Origin: Paracoccus albicereus
Lineage (GTDB): Bacteria > Pseudomonadota > Alphaproteobacteria > Rhodobacterales > Rhodobacteraceae
Direction: 5' to 3'
DNA length: 64,000 nucleotides
NCBI RefSeq assembly: GCF_024359525.1
Contig: NZ_JAKZEU010000002.1
Span: forward strand, 1-64,000
Shown: piece after piece, positions 43,746 through 52,630 of the stretch
Layout: each line of letters begins with the position of its first letter
Position numbering within the stretch: the stretch's first letter is position 1
Notes under the pieces: generated by a model
What the model saw: the letters and a program-made list of their open reading frames with translations, nothing else
Database searches by the model: none
Told to the model about the DNA's origin: nothing
Program-made: the position numbers and the translations under genes

Positions 43746-44677
43746 TCGAGCTGTCCGACATCGTGCTGCTGCGCCCGTTCTGGCTGATCGGGGTGCCCTT
43801 GGCGCTGCTTGCCGGCTGGCTGGTCGCTGCCACCACTGGCGGGCTCGCCCGGTGGCGCCGGATCATTGATGCTGAGCTTCTGGCAGCGTTGCGCAAGCTC
43901 GGAAAAGTGACCGAGGCGCGCGGTAGCCGGGACCCGTGGCTGCTGGCGCTTGCGGCCGCGCTCACGTGCCTTGGTCTTGCCGGACCCGCGACGCGCGATC
44001 CCGACGCGCCGGTGCTGCGAAACCTTGATGCGGTAATGATCTTGCTGGATCTTTCCCCTTCGGTCACCGAGGGCGGTGCCCTTGACGACGCGCAGGCCGC
44101 CGTGTCCCGGCTGATCGACACCCACGGCACGCGGCCCCTGGCACTTGGCGTCTATGCCGCCGAAAGCTTTCTCGTCAGCGTTCCGACCGAGGATCCTTCC
44201 GCACTGCAGACTGTCGTGGCCGTGGTGGATGCGACCACGATGCCCGTCGGCGGGAGCCGTCCCGACCGCGCGCTGGATCTGGCGCGGCAGACCCTGGCAG
44301 ACGCGACGGCCGCGCAGCCCGACGTCGTCCTTATCTCGGACGGGGGCGGCATCGGCCCCGATGCCCTGGATCGGGCCCGTCGGATGGCAGCAGACGGGTG
44401 GCGTGTCTCGGCCGTTTTCGTCGCCCCGGACCGGCCGCCCTACGGTCTGCCCCCAGCAGATCGGGAGGGTCTGGTCACGCTTTCCGATGCCGGCGGCGGC
44501 GTGACCGTCGAGGCGACGAATCCGGCGCCGCTGGAGACCTTTCTTGCTCGTCGCCAGGATGGAGCTGCCTTTGATCCGGCTCTGCGAAGCCTGCGGTATG
44601 CGGACTACGGCAGATGGGTCATCTTCCTTGCCCTTCTGCCGCTAGCCTTGGTTTTCAGGCGGAAGCACAAGGCATGA
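43742..44677 (+). CDS. Second VWA-domain membrane protein (BatB/MxaL-like)
   Basis: ATG 43742 overlaps the preceding stop (ATGA). The 311-residue product has N-terminal membrane helices (WLIGVPLALLAGWLVAAT and WLLALAAALTCLGLAGP), a VWA domain with a better MIDAS motif (MILLDLSPSVTEG) and DVVLISDGGGIGPDAL, and a C-terminal helix (WVIFLALLPLALVF). Both VWA proteins are probably MoxR clients or partners. Confidence 0.85.
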   Translation: MIELSDIVLLRPFWLIGVPLALLAGWLVAATTGGLARWRRIIDAELLAALRKLGKVTEARGSRDPWLLALAAALTCLGLAGPATRDPDAPVLRNLDAVMILLDLSPSVTEGGALDDAQAAVSRLIDTHGTRPLALGVYAAESFLVSVPTEDPSALQTVVAVVDATTMPVGGSRPDRALDLARQTLADATAAQPDVVLISDGGGIGPDALDRARRMAADGWRVSAVFVAPDRPPYGLPPADREGLVTLSDAGGGVTVEATNPAPLETFLARRQDGAAFDPALRSLRYADYGRWVIFLALLPLALVFRRKHKA

Positions 44678-45327
44678 GGCACCGTTCGCTTGTGATCTCT
44701 GCCGCCGCGCTGGCCTGCGCCGTCGCCGCTGGGCCAGAGGCATGGGCCAAGCTGATCTGGCGCGCGGGGTTTCCGGATCTTGCGCTGCCGCTGATCAAAG
44801 AACCCGGCGCTCGCGGCGCGGCGCTCTACGATGCTGGCCGTTATGAAGACGCCGATGCTGTCTTCGCGGACATCGGTCGCAGTGCCACCTACGATCGCGG
44901 ACTGACACTTGCGGTGACGGGGGACTATGCCCTGTCGGTCGCCTATTTCGATGCCGTCCTGTTCGCCAATCGCTACGATGCCGACGCCCGCCACAACCGC
45001 GAGATCGTCGCGACGCTGGTCGAGCCGGTGATCGGCGAGGCCATGGGACACGGACGGATCGAAACGATCCTGTCCGAGGCTGGGGTCGCTGTCGGCGCTT
45101 TCGACCCCGACGATCCCGCGCAGCCGATCCAGGCCGTCCAACGCAACCCGAAGGAGGCAAACGTCAAGCGCTCGGTCGCGGGCGAACGGACGACGGCAGC
45201 CGATGAAGGGTGGCTTGACTCCCTATCCGACGCACCCGGAGAATATCTCAAGGGTCGCCTCGCGGCGGAAATGGACCGCCGTCGCGAGACCGGCGAGGCG
45301 CATTCTGAGGAGCCGGGTCGATGGTGA
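44674..45327 (+). CDS. Exported TPR-like protein (MxaK/BatC-like)
   Basis: ATG 44674 overlaps the previous stop. The 217-residue protein has a signal peptide (ISAAALACAVAAGPEAWA) and a helical repeat region reminiscent of tetratricopeptide repeats (GARGAALYDAGRYEDADAVF, LTLAVTGDYALSVAYFDAVL). The C-terminal 70 residues are charged. BatC and MxaK occupy the same operon position. It probably scaffolds partners in the periplasm. Confidence 0.7.
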   Translation: MRHRSLVISAAALACAVAAGPEAWAKLIWRAGFPDLALPLIKEPGARGAALYDAGRYEDADAVFADIGRSATYDRGLTLAVTGDYALSVAYFDAVLFANRYDADARHNREIVATLVEPVIGEAMGHGRIETILSEAGVAVGAFDPDDPAQPIQAVQRNPKEANVKRSVAGERTTAADEGWLDSLSDAPGEYLKGRLAAEMDRRRETGEAHSEEPGRW

Positions 45328-46526
45328 GGATGCTGCTGCTGATGCTGCTGCTCGCCGGTCCGATCGCCGCGCAGGAACGCGATACGCTGAGCCTCGAACT
45401 CATCCTTGATCCCCGCGATGTGGCGCCGCTGGAAGGCGAGATGATCCTAGCGACGCTCCGCGGGATCTATCGCGAAACCATCACCAACGAGGACCTGAAG
45501 CTGCGCGCGATGACCGATTTCGACTGGACGCGCCTTGGTCAGGACGCGTGGAGCGACCAGCGCATCGACGGCCGCGCGGCGCGCGTCTTCGAGCGGCGCA
45601 TCGCGTTCTACGCCAAACGGGAAGGGACGCTGGAAATCCTGCCGATTGCGCATGAGCTTCAGGTTTTGGACGGCGAGGGTCGCCGCGAGATCGTGATCGT
45701 CCGCTCGCCGCCGGTGCGGTTAAGGATCGAGGCGAAGCCGCAAGGCGCAGGCGATGCATGGCTGCCGGTCCGCGCGCTGGAATTGTCCGACGACTGGAGC
45801 GTGGACCCCGCCACGCTGGAGGACGGTCAAAGCGTGACCCGGCGCTTGGTCCTGCGTGCGCTTGGTGCCACGCCCGAAATGATGCCCCTTCAGCCCACCC
45901 TGCGCCAGCCTTGGCTCATCGCCTTCACCCCGCCCGAGGAGCGGGATTTTCAAGTGACCGCGCAGGGGCCGGTCACGACGCTCGTCTGGACCTGGAGCCT
46001 GCGCCCGATAACCGGCCAGCCGGGCGTCATCCCTGCGGTGACGATCCCCTATTTCGACACCCATACGCGAACGCCAAGGAGCGCGACCATTCCAGCCGCG
46101 CAGATCGGCTATGGCAGCTTCGCCGACAACGCGGTCTCCGGCTGGCGCGCGGACCTTGGCTTCGGCGCCGCACATCTTGCGATCTTCGTCGCGACGATGC
46201 TGCTGACCCTGACGATAGCACTGCGCGACCGCACGGCGGACAGGGTGATCGCTACACGGGTATTGTTACAACTTCGAAGGCGACAAGACCTTTTGCGTTT
46301 GCGCCGGTATGCCAAGGCCGGTGACGTATATCGGTTTCGGTCGCTTGCGCGGCGTCTCCTTCAGCAAGCGAGACCAAATTCGGATCCTCACCCGGTCTTT
46401 CAGAAATTGGATGCGTCTGCCTTTGGTCCCACGCCTCAAGCCAATCCTGCGGATCTAGACAGGGTCTATCTTGATGTTCGGCAAGCGTGTCTGCAGGTGA
46501 AGACTGTTAGCGCTCATGTTTGCTGA
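45321..46526 (+). CDS. BatD-like exported membrane protein
   Basis: The 401-residue protein overlaps the preceding gene by 7 bp. It has a signal peptide (LLLMLLLAGPIAAQE), two beta-rich domains of BatD type, a membrane helix (LAIFVATMLLTLTIAL) and a basic cytosolic tail. It closes the seven-gene MoxR-DUF58-small-VWA-VWA-TPR-BatD operon. No methanol dehydrogenase structural genes (mxaFJGI) are adjacent, so what this machinery matures is open. Confidence 0.78.
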   Translation: MVRMLLLMLLLAGPIAAQERDTLSLELILDPRDVAPLEGEMILATLRGIYRETITNEDLKLRAMTDFDWTRLGQDAWSDQRIDGRAARVFERRIAFYAKREGTLEILPIAHELQVLDGEGRREIVIVRSPPVRLRIEAKPQGAGDAWLPVRALELSDDWSVDPATLEDGQSVTRRLVLRALGATPEMMPLQPTLRQPWLIAFTPPEERDFQVTAQGPVTTLVWTWSLRPITGQPGVIPAVTIPYFDTHTRTPRSATIPAAQIGYGSFADNAVSGWRADLGFGAAHLAIFVATMLLTLTIALRDRTADRVIATRVLLQLRRRQDLLRLRRYAKAGDVYRFRSLARRLLQQARPNSDPHPVFQKLDASAFGPTPQANPADLDRVYLDVRQACLQVKTVSAHVC

Positions 46527-47078
46527 GAGACGGATTCAGCCGCCATCGGATGCTGAATTGTCAAGTCGGACATACGCTCATCAAACCTACCGGGCCGCGA
46601 AGGCCTACCGTATTTTGACGGTGATCTGCCGCCTTGGGTGACGGAAACCTCGAGAGTCAGCCTCTGACGCGAGAAATGAGGCTCAAAGTGGACCCCGGGC
46701 TCTGCAGCAACCAAGCCTACGACATCGACTGAGTGCATCCTCGGCACGTTCGCTCATCAGACATTCGACTGCCACCAGATTTAGAGGTATGCGATCTCCA
46801 AACCCTTAATCCGTTCTCATGCAAGTGGAATCCATCGCACAGAGGCGTCTCCGCATTTCGTCGTCAGCGGTCAGATATTGATGCCGGCGACCAAGGACGC
46901 TTATGATAGTCACATCGACTGAGTGGTGACTAGGGTTCCGGGCTGCTATCAATAGCCGCCGCAGGACCGAGCGTTGCAAAGACCGGGGGAGTTCCCCGGG
47001 CCAGCACCCAAGGGATAAAAGCCCAGGGGAGGAGACGTCGAGATCAACCGTGCCAAATAGGCGCACTAGGGGGTCTCA
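46527..47078. other. Intergenic, no gene recognised
   Basis: About 550 bp. A minus-strand ORF (47066-46806) ends with SVDVTIISVLGRRHQYLTAD and DEMRRRL, which faintly recalls the end of a PIN-domain toxin. Its start is poor and the active-site aspartates of the fold are not visible. I see no terminator hairpin or RNA gene. Confidence 0.3.
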
Positions 47079-47951
47079 ATGACGCTTGCCTCGCTGATTC
47101 TTGTCGTTCTTGCATCCTTCATTCATGCCAGTTGGAACCTGCTCGCCAAGCGAGCGGCGTCGGTCGGGCCCGTCTTCGTCTTTGCCTATAATGTGTTCGC
47201 CTGCGTCGCCTATGCACCGTGGGTGCTGTATGTGCTGATCAAGGAGGGCATCAGCTGGACCGGATCGGGCATCAGCTTCATCCTGCTCAGCGGAGTGATC
47301 CACCTGGCCTACAGCCTGTTCCTGCAACGCGGCTATCAGGTCGCGGACCTTTCGGTGGTCTATCCCGCGGCACGGGGGACTGGGCCGATGCTCTCGACGG
47401 TGGGAGTGATCGTGATCCTTGGGGAAACGCCTACGAGCACCGGGCTGGTTGGACTCTTGCTGGTCGTAGCCGGCATCCTGATGATTGCCACATAGGGCAA
47501 GCTCTCTTCGTTTGCCAAACCCGGCGGGCAGGCGGGAATACGATGGGGCACCGCAACCGGGGGCTTGATCGCGGCCTACACGGTCGTTGACGCCTATGCA
47601 GTCAAAGCGCTCGGCATCGCGCCTGTCATGCTAGATTGGTTTACGAATATGCTTCGGTTCTTTCTCCTGCTGCCGTTGTTCGCTGCAAACCCGCGCCGCG
47701 CGGTCTCCGCTATGCGGGGACACTGGTGGGCCGCGCTCGGCGTGGGGCTGCTATCGCCGCTCTCCTATATCCTCGTGCTGACCGCGCTGACGACAGGCGC
47801 GCCACTCAGCCTCGTCGCGCCCATGCGGGAGATGTCGATGATGGTAGGGGCGATTATGGGGATGCTAATCCTGCGCGAAGCGGTTGGCCGTTGGCGATTG
47901 GCTGGCTGCGGTGTGCTGATTGCAGGGGTGATCCTACTTTCGGCAGCCTGA
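47079..47951 (+). pseudogene. EamA-type DMT transporter interrupted by TAG
   Basis: The frame from ATG 47079 encodes a first EamA repeat (MTLASLILVVLASFIHASWN to VVAGILMIAT) and then meets TAG at 47493-47495. It continues in the same frame with the second repeat (GLIAAYTVVDAYAVKALGIA to AGVILLSAA) and stops at 47951. The total of 290 codons is the normal length. A CAG-to-TAG change in MIATQGK would explain it. Ten helices are otherwise intact. Confidence 0.88.
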
Positions 47952-48077
47952 TGCCTTCTGAAGATCAAGTTATTTTAGTTTCAGATGAGTAATAAGATAA
48001 ACTTGGCCCTTGCAACCCTTGCCTCCCTATTGAAGTCCGCATATTAAGAAAGTGACCTAAAGAAGATCGACCATTGA

Positions 48078-48437
48078 GTGACTATCTTTGCTATTTTAGA
48101 CCGAGCGACAATCGACGAGCTGTCTGATTTCATTACTGAAATTGAGGTGATTGAGGGAAAATCCGTAAAGCCTGTGGTGATCGACAGGTCCGAACTTTGC
48201 CGACATCCGTGTCATCTGTTCGTCGACTTGAAGAAAAAACTTGAAAGCGGGGACGCAATTCACGTTAGGACGCTTAGCGCCCTTGGTCGAACGATCAGCG
48301 ATATCATTTCACTTATTGAAAGCTTAAATGATATAGGCGTTCGCGTGGTCATTGCTGAATTGGACGGGGCAGAATTTATTGGGGATAGCACCAAGAATCT
48401 CTTGGACGTTTTACGAGTGTTCTCGTTTGAAACCTAG
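48078..48437 (+). CDS. Resolvase-like small protein, probably frameshifted at its N-terminus
   Basis: The 119-residue ORF from GTG 48078 has the middle of a serine-recombinase catalytic domain: LKKKLESGDAIHVRTLSALG, then RTISDIISLIESLNDIGVRV. The expected N-terminal arm with catalytic R-x-S is missing in this frame, but an overlapping frame from TTG 48074 reads MSDYLCYFRPSDN, which supplies Y-x-R-x-S at the right place. A one-base shift near 48110 would unite them. There is no C-terminal HTH. Base composition is much more AT-rich than the flanks, suggesting recent transfer. Confidence 0.5.
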   Translation: MTIFAILDRATIDELSDFITEIEVIEGKSVKPVVIDRSELCRHPCHLFVDLKKKLESGDAIHVRTLSALGRTISDIISLIESLNDIGVRVVIAELDGAEFIGDSTKNLLDVLRVFSFET

Positions 48438-48707
48438 CTGGGCCGAAAACAGGACATTCGCACGCAGAACGTTGATTTCATTGACCCGCATCTGGGTAGC
48501 ACCAGGGTATGGGGCCGATGCTCACCGTGAAAAAGCCAGACTCATGTGAGCCGCGACCAACCAATGCATTTCCGCTCGTCGGGTCAACCTTCATTGCGGT
48601 GAAGGTTCATTGAGCCTGCCATCTGTGTCGTCGCGCACCATTTTCACCGCTTAGACGACCACAATGAGGACATTGTTGCCTTGAACGTCCGGCGCTGATC
48701 GATCGCT

Positions 48708-48800
48708 TTACTTCTCCAGTGCCTGGATCATCTCCACACGAGCTGCATGGCGCCCGCCCTCGAACCGAGCGGACAGGAAGGCGTCGACAATATCTTCCAG
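48708..48800 (-). pseudogene. C-terminal fragment of an RpiB-type sugar-phosphate isomerase
   Basis: The minus-strand frame offset from the ABC ATPase reads DIVDAFLSARFEGGRHAARV, then EMIQALEK and TAA at 48708. This is the typical end of RpiB/LacAB-family isomerases (FEGGRHxRRV). It starts exactly where the ATPase loses its normal sequence, so the two genes were joined by a deletion. No other rpiB sequence is nearby. Confidence 0.6.
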
Positions 48801-49411
48801 TCGGCATAGCGACTGGCATAATTAATGTCGTGCAGCACGACGACGACCGTTCGACCGAAATCTTCACAGAGACGGCGCAGCAGGGTCATGAGAGAACGAG
48901 AAGCAGCGATGTCGAGATTGTTGAGCGGTTCGTCCAAAAGCAGGTAATCGGTGTCCTGCGCCACCGTCATCGCCAGTAGCGCGCGCTGGCGCTGCCCGCC
49001 CGAAAGGGTGTCCAGCGACCGGTGGGCCAGCCCGTCCAGCGACAGTAGAGCGATCGCGTCGGAAACCCTGGCCCGGTCCTCGGGCGTCGGGCGGCCCTTG
49101 TGATGCGGATAGCGCCCGAATCCCACCAGCTCGGCGACACTAAGTCGGGGCGCGATCTCGGGCGTTTGCGGCAGGATCGCCAGCCGCCGCGCCAGAACAT
49201 CGGTGGGGCAGGCGCCGACCTGCAGTTCGTCCACATCGATGCGCCCTGAAAGCGGCGTGTCCAGCCGCGCGATCAGCGACAGAAGCGTGCTCTTGCCGGC
49301 ACCGTTCGGACCGATCAACGCGGTGATCTGTCCCTTCGGGATAGTCAGGTCGATCCCGTGAAGGACCCGCGACGTGCCCAGATTGTGGGAAAGATCGGTG
49401 ATGCGGATCAT
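48728..49411 (-). CDS. Siderophore ABC transporter ATPase, C-terminus replaced
   Basis: This FecE/FepC-type ATPase energises Fe(III)-siderophore import. Walker A IGPNGAGKST, signature LSGGQRQRALLAM, Walker B YLLLDEPLNNLDI and H-loop VLHDINYASRYAD are intact. After YAD the sequence departs from the family (which has roughly 25 more residues, H-x-V-A-F-x-x-G-x-L). Instead a different frame of an RpiB-like gene follows, and the 227-residue product ends with an artificial tail. The nucleotide-binding core is complete, so activity may survive. Confidence 0.8.
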   Translation of the reverse strand: MIRITDLSHNLGTSRVLHGIDLTIPKGQITALIGPNGAGKSTLLSLIARLDTPLSGRIDVDELQVGACPTDVLARRLAILPQTPEIAPRLSVAELVGFGRYPHHKGRPTPEDRARVSDAIALLSLDGLAHRSLDTLSGGQRQRALLAMTVAQDTDYLLLDEPLNNLDIAASRSLMTLLRRLCEDFGRTVVVVLHDINYASRYADWKILSTPSCPLGSRAGAMQLVWR

Positions 49412-50352
49412 CGGCGCGCGCCTTTCAGGACAAGGATCAGGAAGACCAGCCCGCCCAGCAGGTCGATCAGGACGGCCAGCGGAGTCGAAAGGCCCAGCAC
49501 CCGTTCCAGAACGGTCTGCCCGCCGACGAGTGCGATCCCGGCGATGAGCGACGACGACACGAGCAGCGTGCCGTGCGAGCCGGTCGGCGTCACGAGATGG
49601 GCGAGGCTCACGACCAGAAGGCCTAGAAACGCGATCGGCCCGACGAAGGCGGTGGACACGGCGACAAGCACCGCCACCAGGATCAGGACCTCGATCGTCC
49701 GGCGTCGCGGGTTCTCGCCCAGATTGATCGCGGCGTCGCGCCCGAGGGCGAGGATGTCGAGCCGGTGGCGCATCCGCCACGCGATGCCGACGACGCCCAG
49801 GATCAGGACGGCAGAGAGGCCCAGCAGATCGGTCTCGATCCGGCTGAAGCGCGCATAGGATGCGACCTGAATCGTGCTGTATTCGTTGGGATCGATCATC
49901 CGGGCTATCAGGCTCGACAGCGACCGGAACAGCGTTGCCAGAACCACGCCCGTCAGAAGCATCCGCATCACGTCCTCGCGCCGCTGCAGCAGCAGCGTTC
50001 CGAATAGCCCCACCGAGGCGACGATCAGCAGCCCGAGCGAGACGAGGAAACGGGCGAGCGCGGAAGTCTCGGACAGGCCCGCCCCGCCCAGCAGGAACAC
50101 GCTGACGCTGAGGATCAGGAGGTAAAGCGCGTCGAATCCCATGATCGAGGGTGTCAGAATGCGGTTCCGGGCGATTGTCTGGAACAGGATCGTCGAGGTT
50201 GATACCGCGACGGCGACCAGCAGCAGCGCCGCCAGCCGCGTCCCCCGGAACGGCAGCAGGAAATCCCATCCGCCGCGCGAGCCGATGGTCATGTAGCCAA
50301 GGCAGGACAGGCCAAGACCCGCGGCCAGAAAGGTCAGGCGTCTAGCGAACAC
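49408..50352 (-). CDS. FecCD-family siderophore ABC permease
   Basis: GTG 50352 was chosen because it starts VFARRLTFLAAGLGLSCLGY and overlaps the end of the first permease by 11 bp; the longer frame to 50559 is unsupported. The 314-residue product has about nine membrane helices and the FecCD blocks (IGSRGGWDFLLPFRGTRLAA, RILTPSIMGFDALYLL, AFVGPIAFLGLLVVSLAHLV). With its neighbour it forms the heterodimeric channel. The ATPase ATG overlaps its stop. Confidence 0.88.
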   Translation of the reverse strand: MFARRLTFLAAGLGLSCLGYMTIGSRGGWDFLLPFRGTRLAALLLVAVAVSTSTILFQTIARNRILTPSIMGFDALYLLILSVSVFLLGGAGLSETSALARFLVSLGLLIVASVGLFGTLLLQRREDVMRMLLTGVVLATLFRSLSSLIARMIDPNEYSTIQVASYARFSRIETDLLGLSAVLILGVVGIAWRMRHRLDILALGRDAAINLGENPRRRTIEVLILVAVLVAVSTAFVGPIAFLGLLVVSLAHLVTPTGSHGTLLVSSSLIAGIALVGGQTVLERVLGLSTPLAVLIDLLGGLVFLILVLKGARR

Positions 50353-51301
50353 GGGGGGCGGGCCGGTAAAGAAGCCACAGGAACAGCGCTGCGCCCATGA
50401 TGCCAAGCACGGTGCCGACCGGCATCTCGTAGGGTGCGCGCAGCACCCGGGCAAGGATATCCGCGCCAAGGACCAGCACTGCGCCCGACAGCGCAATCTG
50501 CGGCAGGGTGCGGCGCAGGTCGTCGCCCATGATCCGCGACACGATGTTGGGCACGACAAGCCCGACGAAGGGGATCATGCCGACGATCGTCACGGTCATC
50601 GCACTGACCAGCGACACCGCCGCCAGCCCGAACAGCATCACTTGTCCGTAGTTCAGCCCCAGCCCAATGCTGACCGTGCGCCCCATGCCAAGGATCGAGA
50701 ACTGGTCGGCGGCGAGATACGCCAGACCGGCGACGGCGGCGGCCAGCCACAACGTCTCGTAGCGGCCCTGCAGGATCCCGGAGAATTCACCGTTCGTCCA
50801 GATGTCGATATATTGCAGCAGGTCGGCCTGATAGGCGACGAAGGTGACGCCGGCGCCGATGATGCCGCCATAGATCAGCCCTACCAGCGCGACGAGAAAG
50901 GGCTGAGACGGCGGCATCCGGTGCGCGATGGCCAGGAACCCGAGGCTGGTCCCGAAGGCCGTCGCGGCGGCCAGCGTCATCTGCACCAGCAGGGGCGCGC
51001 CCGGCGCGGCGATGGTGACGATCAGGACGCCAAGGGCTGCGCCCTGGCCCGTGCCGACGGTCATCGGCTCGACAAAACGGTTGCGCACCAGCATCTGCAT
51101 GATCGCACCTGCGATGGCGAGCGAGGCGCCGGTGATCAGCACCGCGAACAGCCGGGGCAGCCGGCTGGTCAGCATCAAGGCGCGCGCTTCGGGATCGCGC
51201 AGGACATCGCCCGTGCCGATCTCGGTCACACCGACGAACAGCGACAGGATCGACAGCGTGACCAGCGCCAGCGGCGCGATCAGACGGCGCGACACGGTCA
51301 A
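50342..51301 (-). CDS. FecCD-family siderophore ABC permease
   Basis: The 319-residue permease has the conserved LTSRLPRLFAVLITGASLAI, the glycine-rich coupling region TVGTGQGAALGVLIV and GMIPFVGLVVPNIVSRIMGD. It follows the binding protein directly (4-bp overlap) and precedes the second permease. This is the FatD/YclN-type order seen in catecholate-siderophore importers. Confidence 0.9.
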   Translation of the reverse strand: MTVSRRLIAPLALVTLSILSLFVGVTEIGTGDVLRDPEARALMLTSRLPRLFAVLITGASLAIAGAIMQMLVRNRFVEPMTVGTGQGAALGVLIVTIAAPGAPLLVQMTLAAATAFGTSLGFLAIAHRMPPSQPFLVALVGLIYGGIIGAGVTFVAYQADLLQYIDIWTNGEFSGILQGRYETLWLAAAVAGLAYLAADQFSILGMGRTVSIGLGLNYGQVMLFGLAAVSLVSAMTVTIVGMIPFVGLVVPNIVSRIMGDDLRRTLPQIALSGAVLVLGADILARVLRAPYEMPVGTVLGIMGAALFLWLLYRPAPRVR

Positions 51302-52185
51302 TTGCCTTGGAATGCGGCCATCAGCTGGTCAACAGTCCTGTTCATCGACTGGATGCCCCCGGCGGCGATGTAGATCGGCCCGCTGTCGAGAAACGCAACC
51401 TTGCCTTCGCGCCATGCCGTCGTTTCGCGAACCAGCGCGTTGTCGAGCGTGGCCCGCGCGCTGGTCGCCTCGCCGATCGCGGCCGCACGGTCGATCACGA
51501 TCAGGAAATCAGGATCGGCGTCGCGCACGAATTCGAAGCTGATCGCCTCACCGTGGGTCGTGGCTTCGACATCCGCGATGACCGGATCAAGACCGAAGGC
51601 GGTGTAGAGCCAGCCGAACCGTCCGCTAGGTCCATAGGCCGAGACCTTGGGTCCGTTCGTCATCAGGACCAGGGTGCGGCCCTGTTCCGCACCGGCGGTC
51701 CGCGCGGCTTCCAGTTTTGCCTCGAATTCCGACGCAAGTGACTTAGCCTTGGCAACTTTGCCGAAGAGGGCGCCATAGGCCGCAAGCCGGTCTAGCCCCT
51801 CACCGATCACATCGTCCCAAATGGTCATGTCGATGGTCGGGGCAAGGCGCTCAAGATCGGAAACCGCCTCCTGCGAGCGTCCACCCGCGATGATGAGATC
51901 CGGTTGAAGCGCGTTCAGCGCCTCGAAGTCGGGTTCGAAGAGCGTGCCCACGTGCGCTGCGTCCGCATGACCCTCGCGCAGGTAGTCGAGATAGACGTTG
52001 GCCGTGGTGGCAGCGACCTCCACGTTCAGCGCCTGCAAGCTGTCCAGTGCCGCCATGTCGAGGACAGCGATCGTTTCCGGCATTGCTGTCACGCTTACCG
52101 GGCCGCGATAGGTGTCGATCTGGATCGCTTCGCCCAATGCGGGTCCCGCGAACGCGGCGAGCGCTGCGCAAAGGATTTTCAGCAT
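51298..52185 (-). CDS. Siderophore-binding periplasmic protein (FatB/CeuE-like)
   Basis: The 295-residue protein has a signal peptide (ILCAALAAFAGPALGEA) and a type III binding fold with two lobes joined by a long helix: ETIAVLDMAALDSLQALNVE, LQPDLIIAGGRSQEAV, GLDPVIADVEATTHGEAISF and DPDFLIVIDRAAAIG. It heads the binding protein-permease-permease-ATPase operon. The sequence fits the FatB/YclQ (petrobactin and related catecholate) group. The short upstream gap to the divergent DUF2218 gene has no clear Fur box. Confidence 0.87.
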   Translation of the reverse strand: MLKILCAALAAFAGPALGEAIQIDTYRGPVSVTAMPETIAVLDMAALDSLQALNVEVAATTANVYLDYLREGHADAAHVGTLFEPDFEALNALQPDLIIAGGRSQEAVSDLERLAPTIDMTIWDDVIGEGLDRLAAYGALFGKVAKAKSLASEFEAKLEAARTAGAEQGRTLVLMTNGPKVSAYGPSGRFGWLYTAFGLDPVIADVEATTHGEAISFEFVRDADPDFLIVIDRAAAIGEATSARATLDNALVRETTAWREGKVAFLDSGPIYIAAGGIQSMNRTVDQLMAAFQGN

Positions 52186-52298
52186 GTCGGTCTTCCTTGT
52201 GGTCCGGGCAGTGCGCCGTGCGATTTGTTTCCGTGATGGGGCGATGCTACATCAACCGGCGGGCCGTCAGTCCCGGCGGACAAGACAGGATCTACGTC

Positions 52299-52610
52299 AT
52301 GCCAATCCTTATCGGCCGTCTCGAAACCGAGCACGGTCAGAAATATCTGGTGCAGCTGTGCAAGCACTTCGCGCACAAGATCGAAGCAAGTTGGTCGGAT
52401 GACCACGGCCGTGTCGACTTCGTTTATGGACCGGCCGTGATGACGGCCGATCCACTGGGGCTGACGGTTCGCTTCGATGTCGATGACCTTGGTCACGTCG
52501 AAGACGCCAAGTCGGTCATCGACAGACATCTCGCCCGCTTCGCCCATCGGGAGGGTATCGAAGGGCTGATCTGGACAGAAACGGGACCGGAGGGGGCTGA
52601 CACCCCCTGA
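52299..52610 (+). CDS. DUF2218 protein of the siderophore locus
   Basis: ATG 52299 has AGGA 8 nt upstream and gives 103 residues: MPILIGRLETEHGQKYLVQL, CKHFAHKIEA, then FDVDDLGHVEDAKSVIDRHL. DUF2218 proteins are small, soluble and usually encoded beside siderophore import or reduction genes; they may aid iron release. It sits between the divergent ABC operon and the TonB receptor. Confidence 0.88.
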   Translation: MPILIGRLETEHGQKYLVQLCKHFAHKIEASWSDDHGRVDFVYGPAVMTADPLGLTVRFDVDDLGHVEDAKSVIDRHLARFAHREGIEGLIWTETGPEGADTP

Positions 52611-52630
52611 CGTGATCGAAAGCGCCGTCA

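Noticed and set aside
46806..47066. Possible PIN-domain toxin tail on the minus strand
   Set aside because: Only a few residues (YLTADDEMRRRL) resemble the fold, and no acidic active-site pattern or antitoxin gene is visible.
4460..47495. Stop-codon recoding to explain the many in-frame stops
   Set aside because: TGA, TAG and TAA are all involved, in unrelated genes, and normal genes use all three as terminators, so loss of function or sequencing error is more likely.
48728..50269. 513-codon read-through frame covering the ATPase and part of the second permease
   Set aside because: The first ~280 codons are out of frame with the permease and are Arg/Pro-rich; the ATPase starts at ATG 49411.
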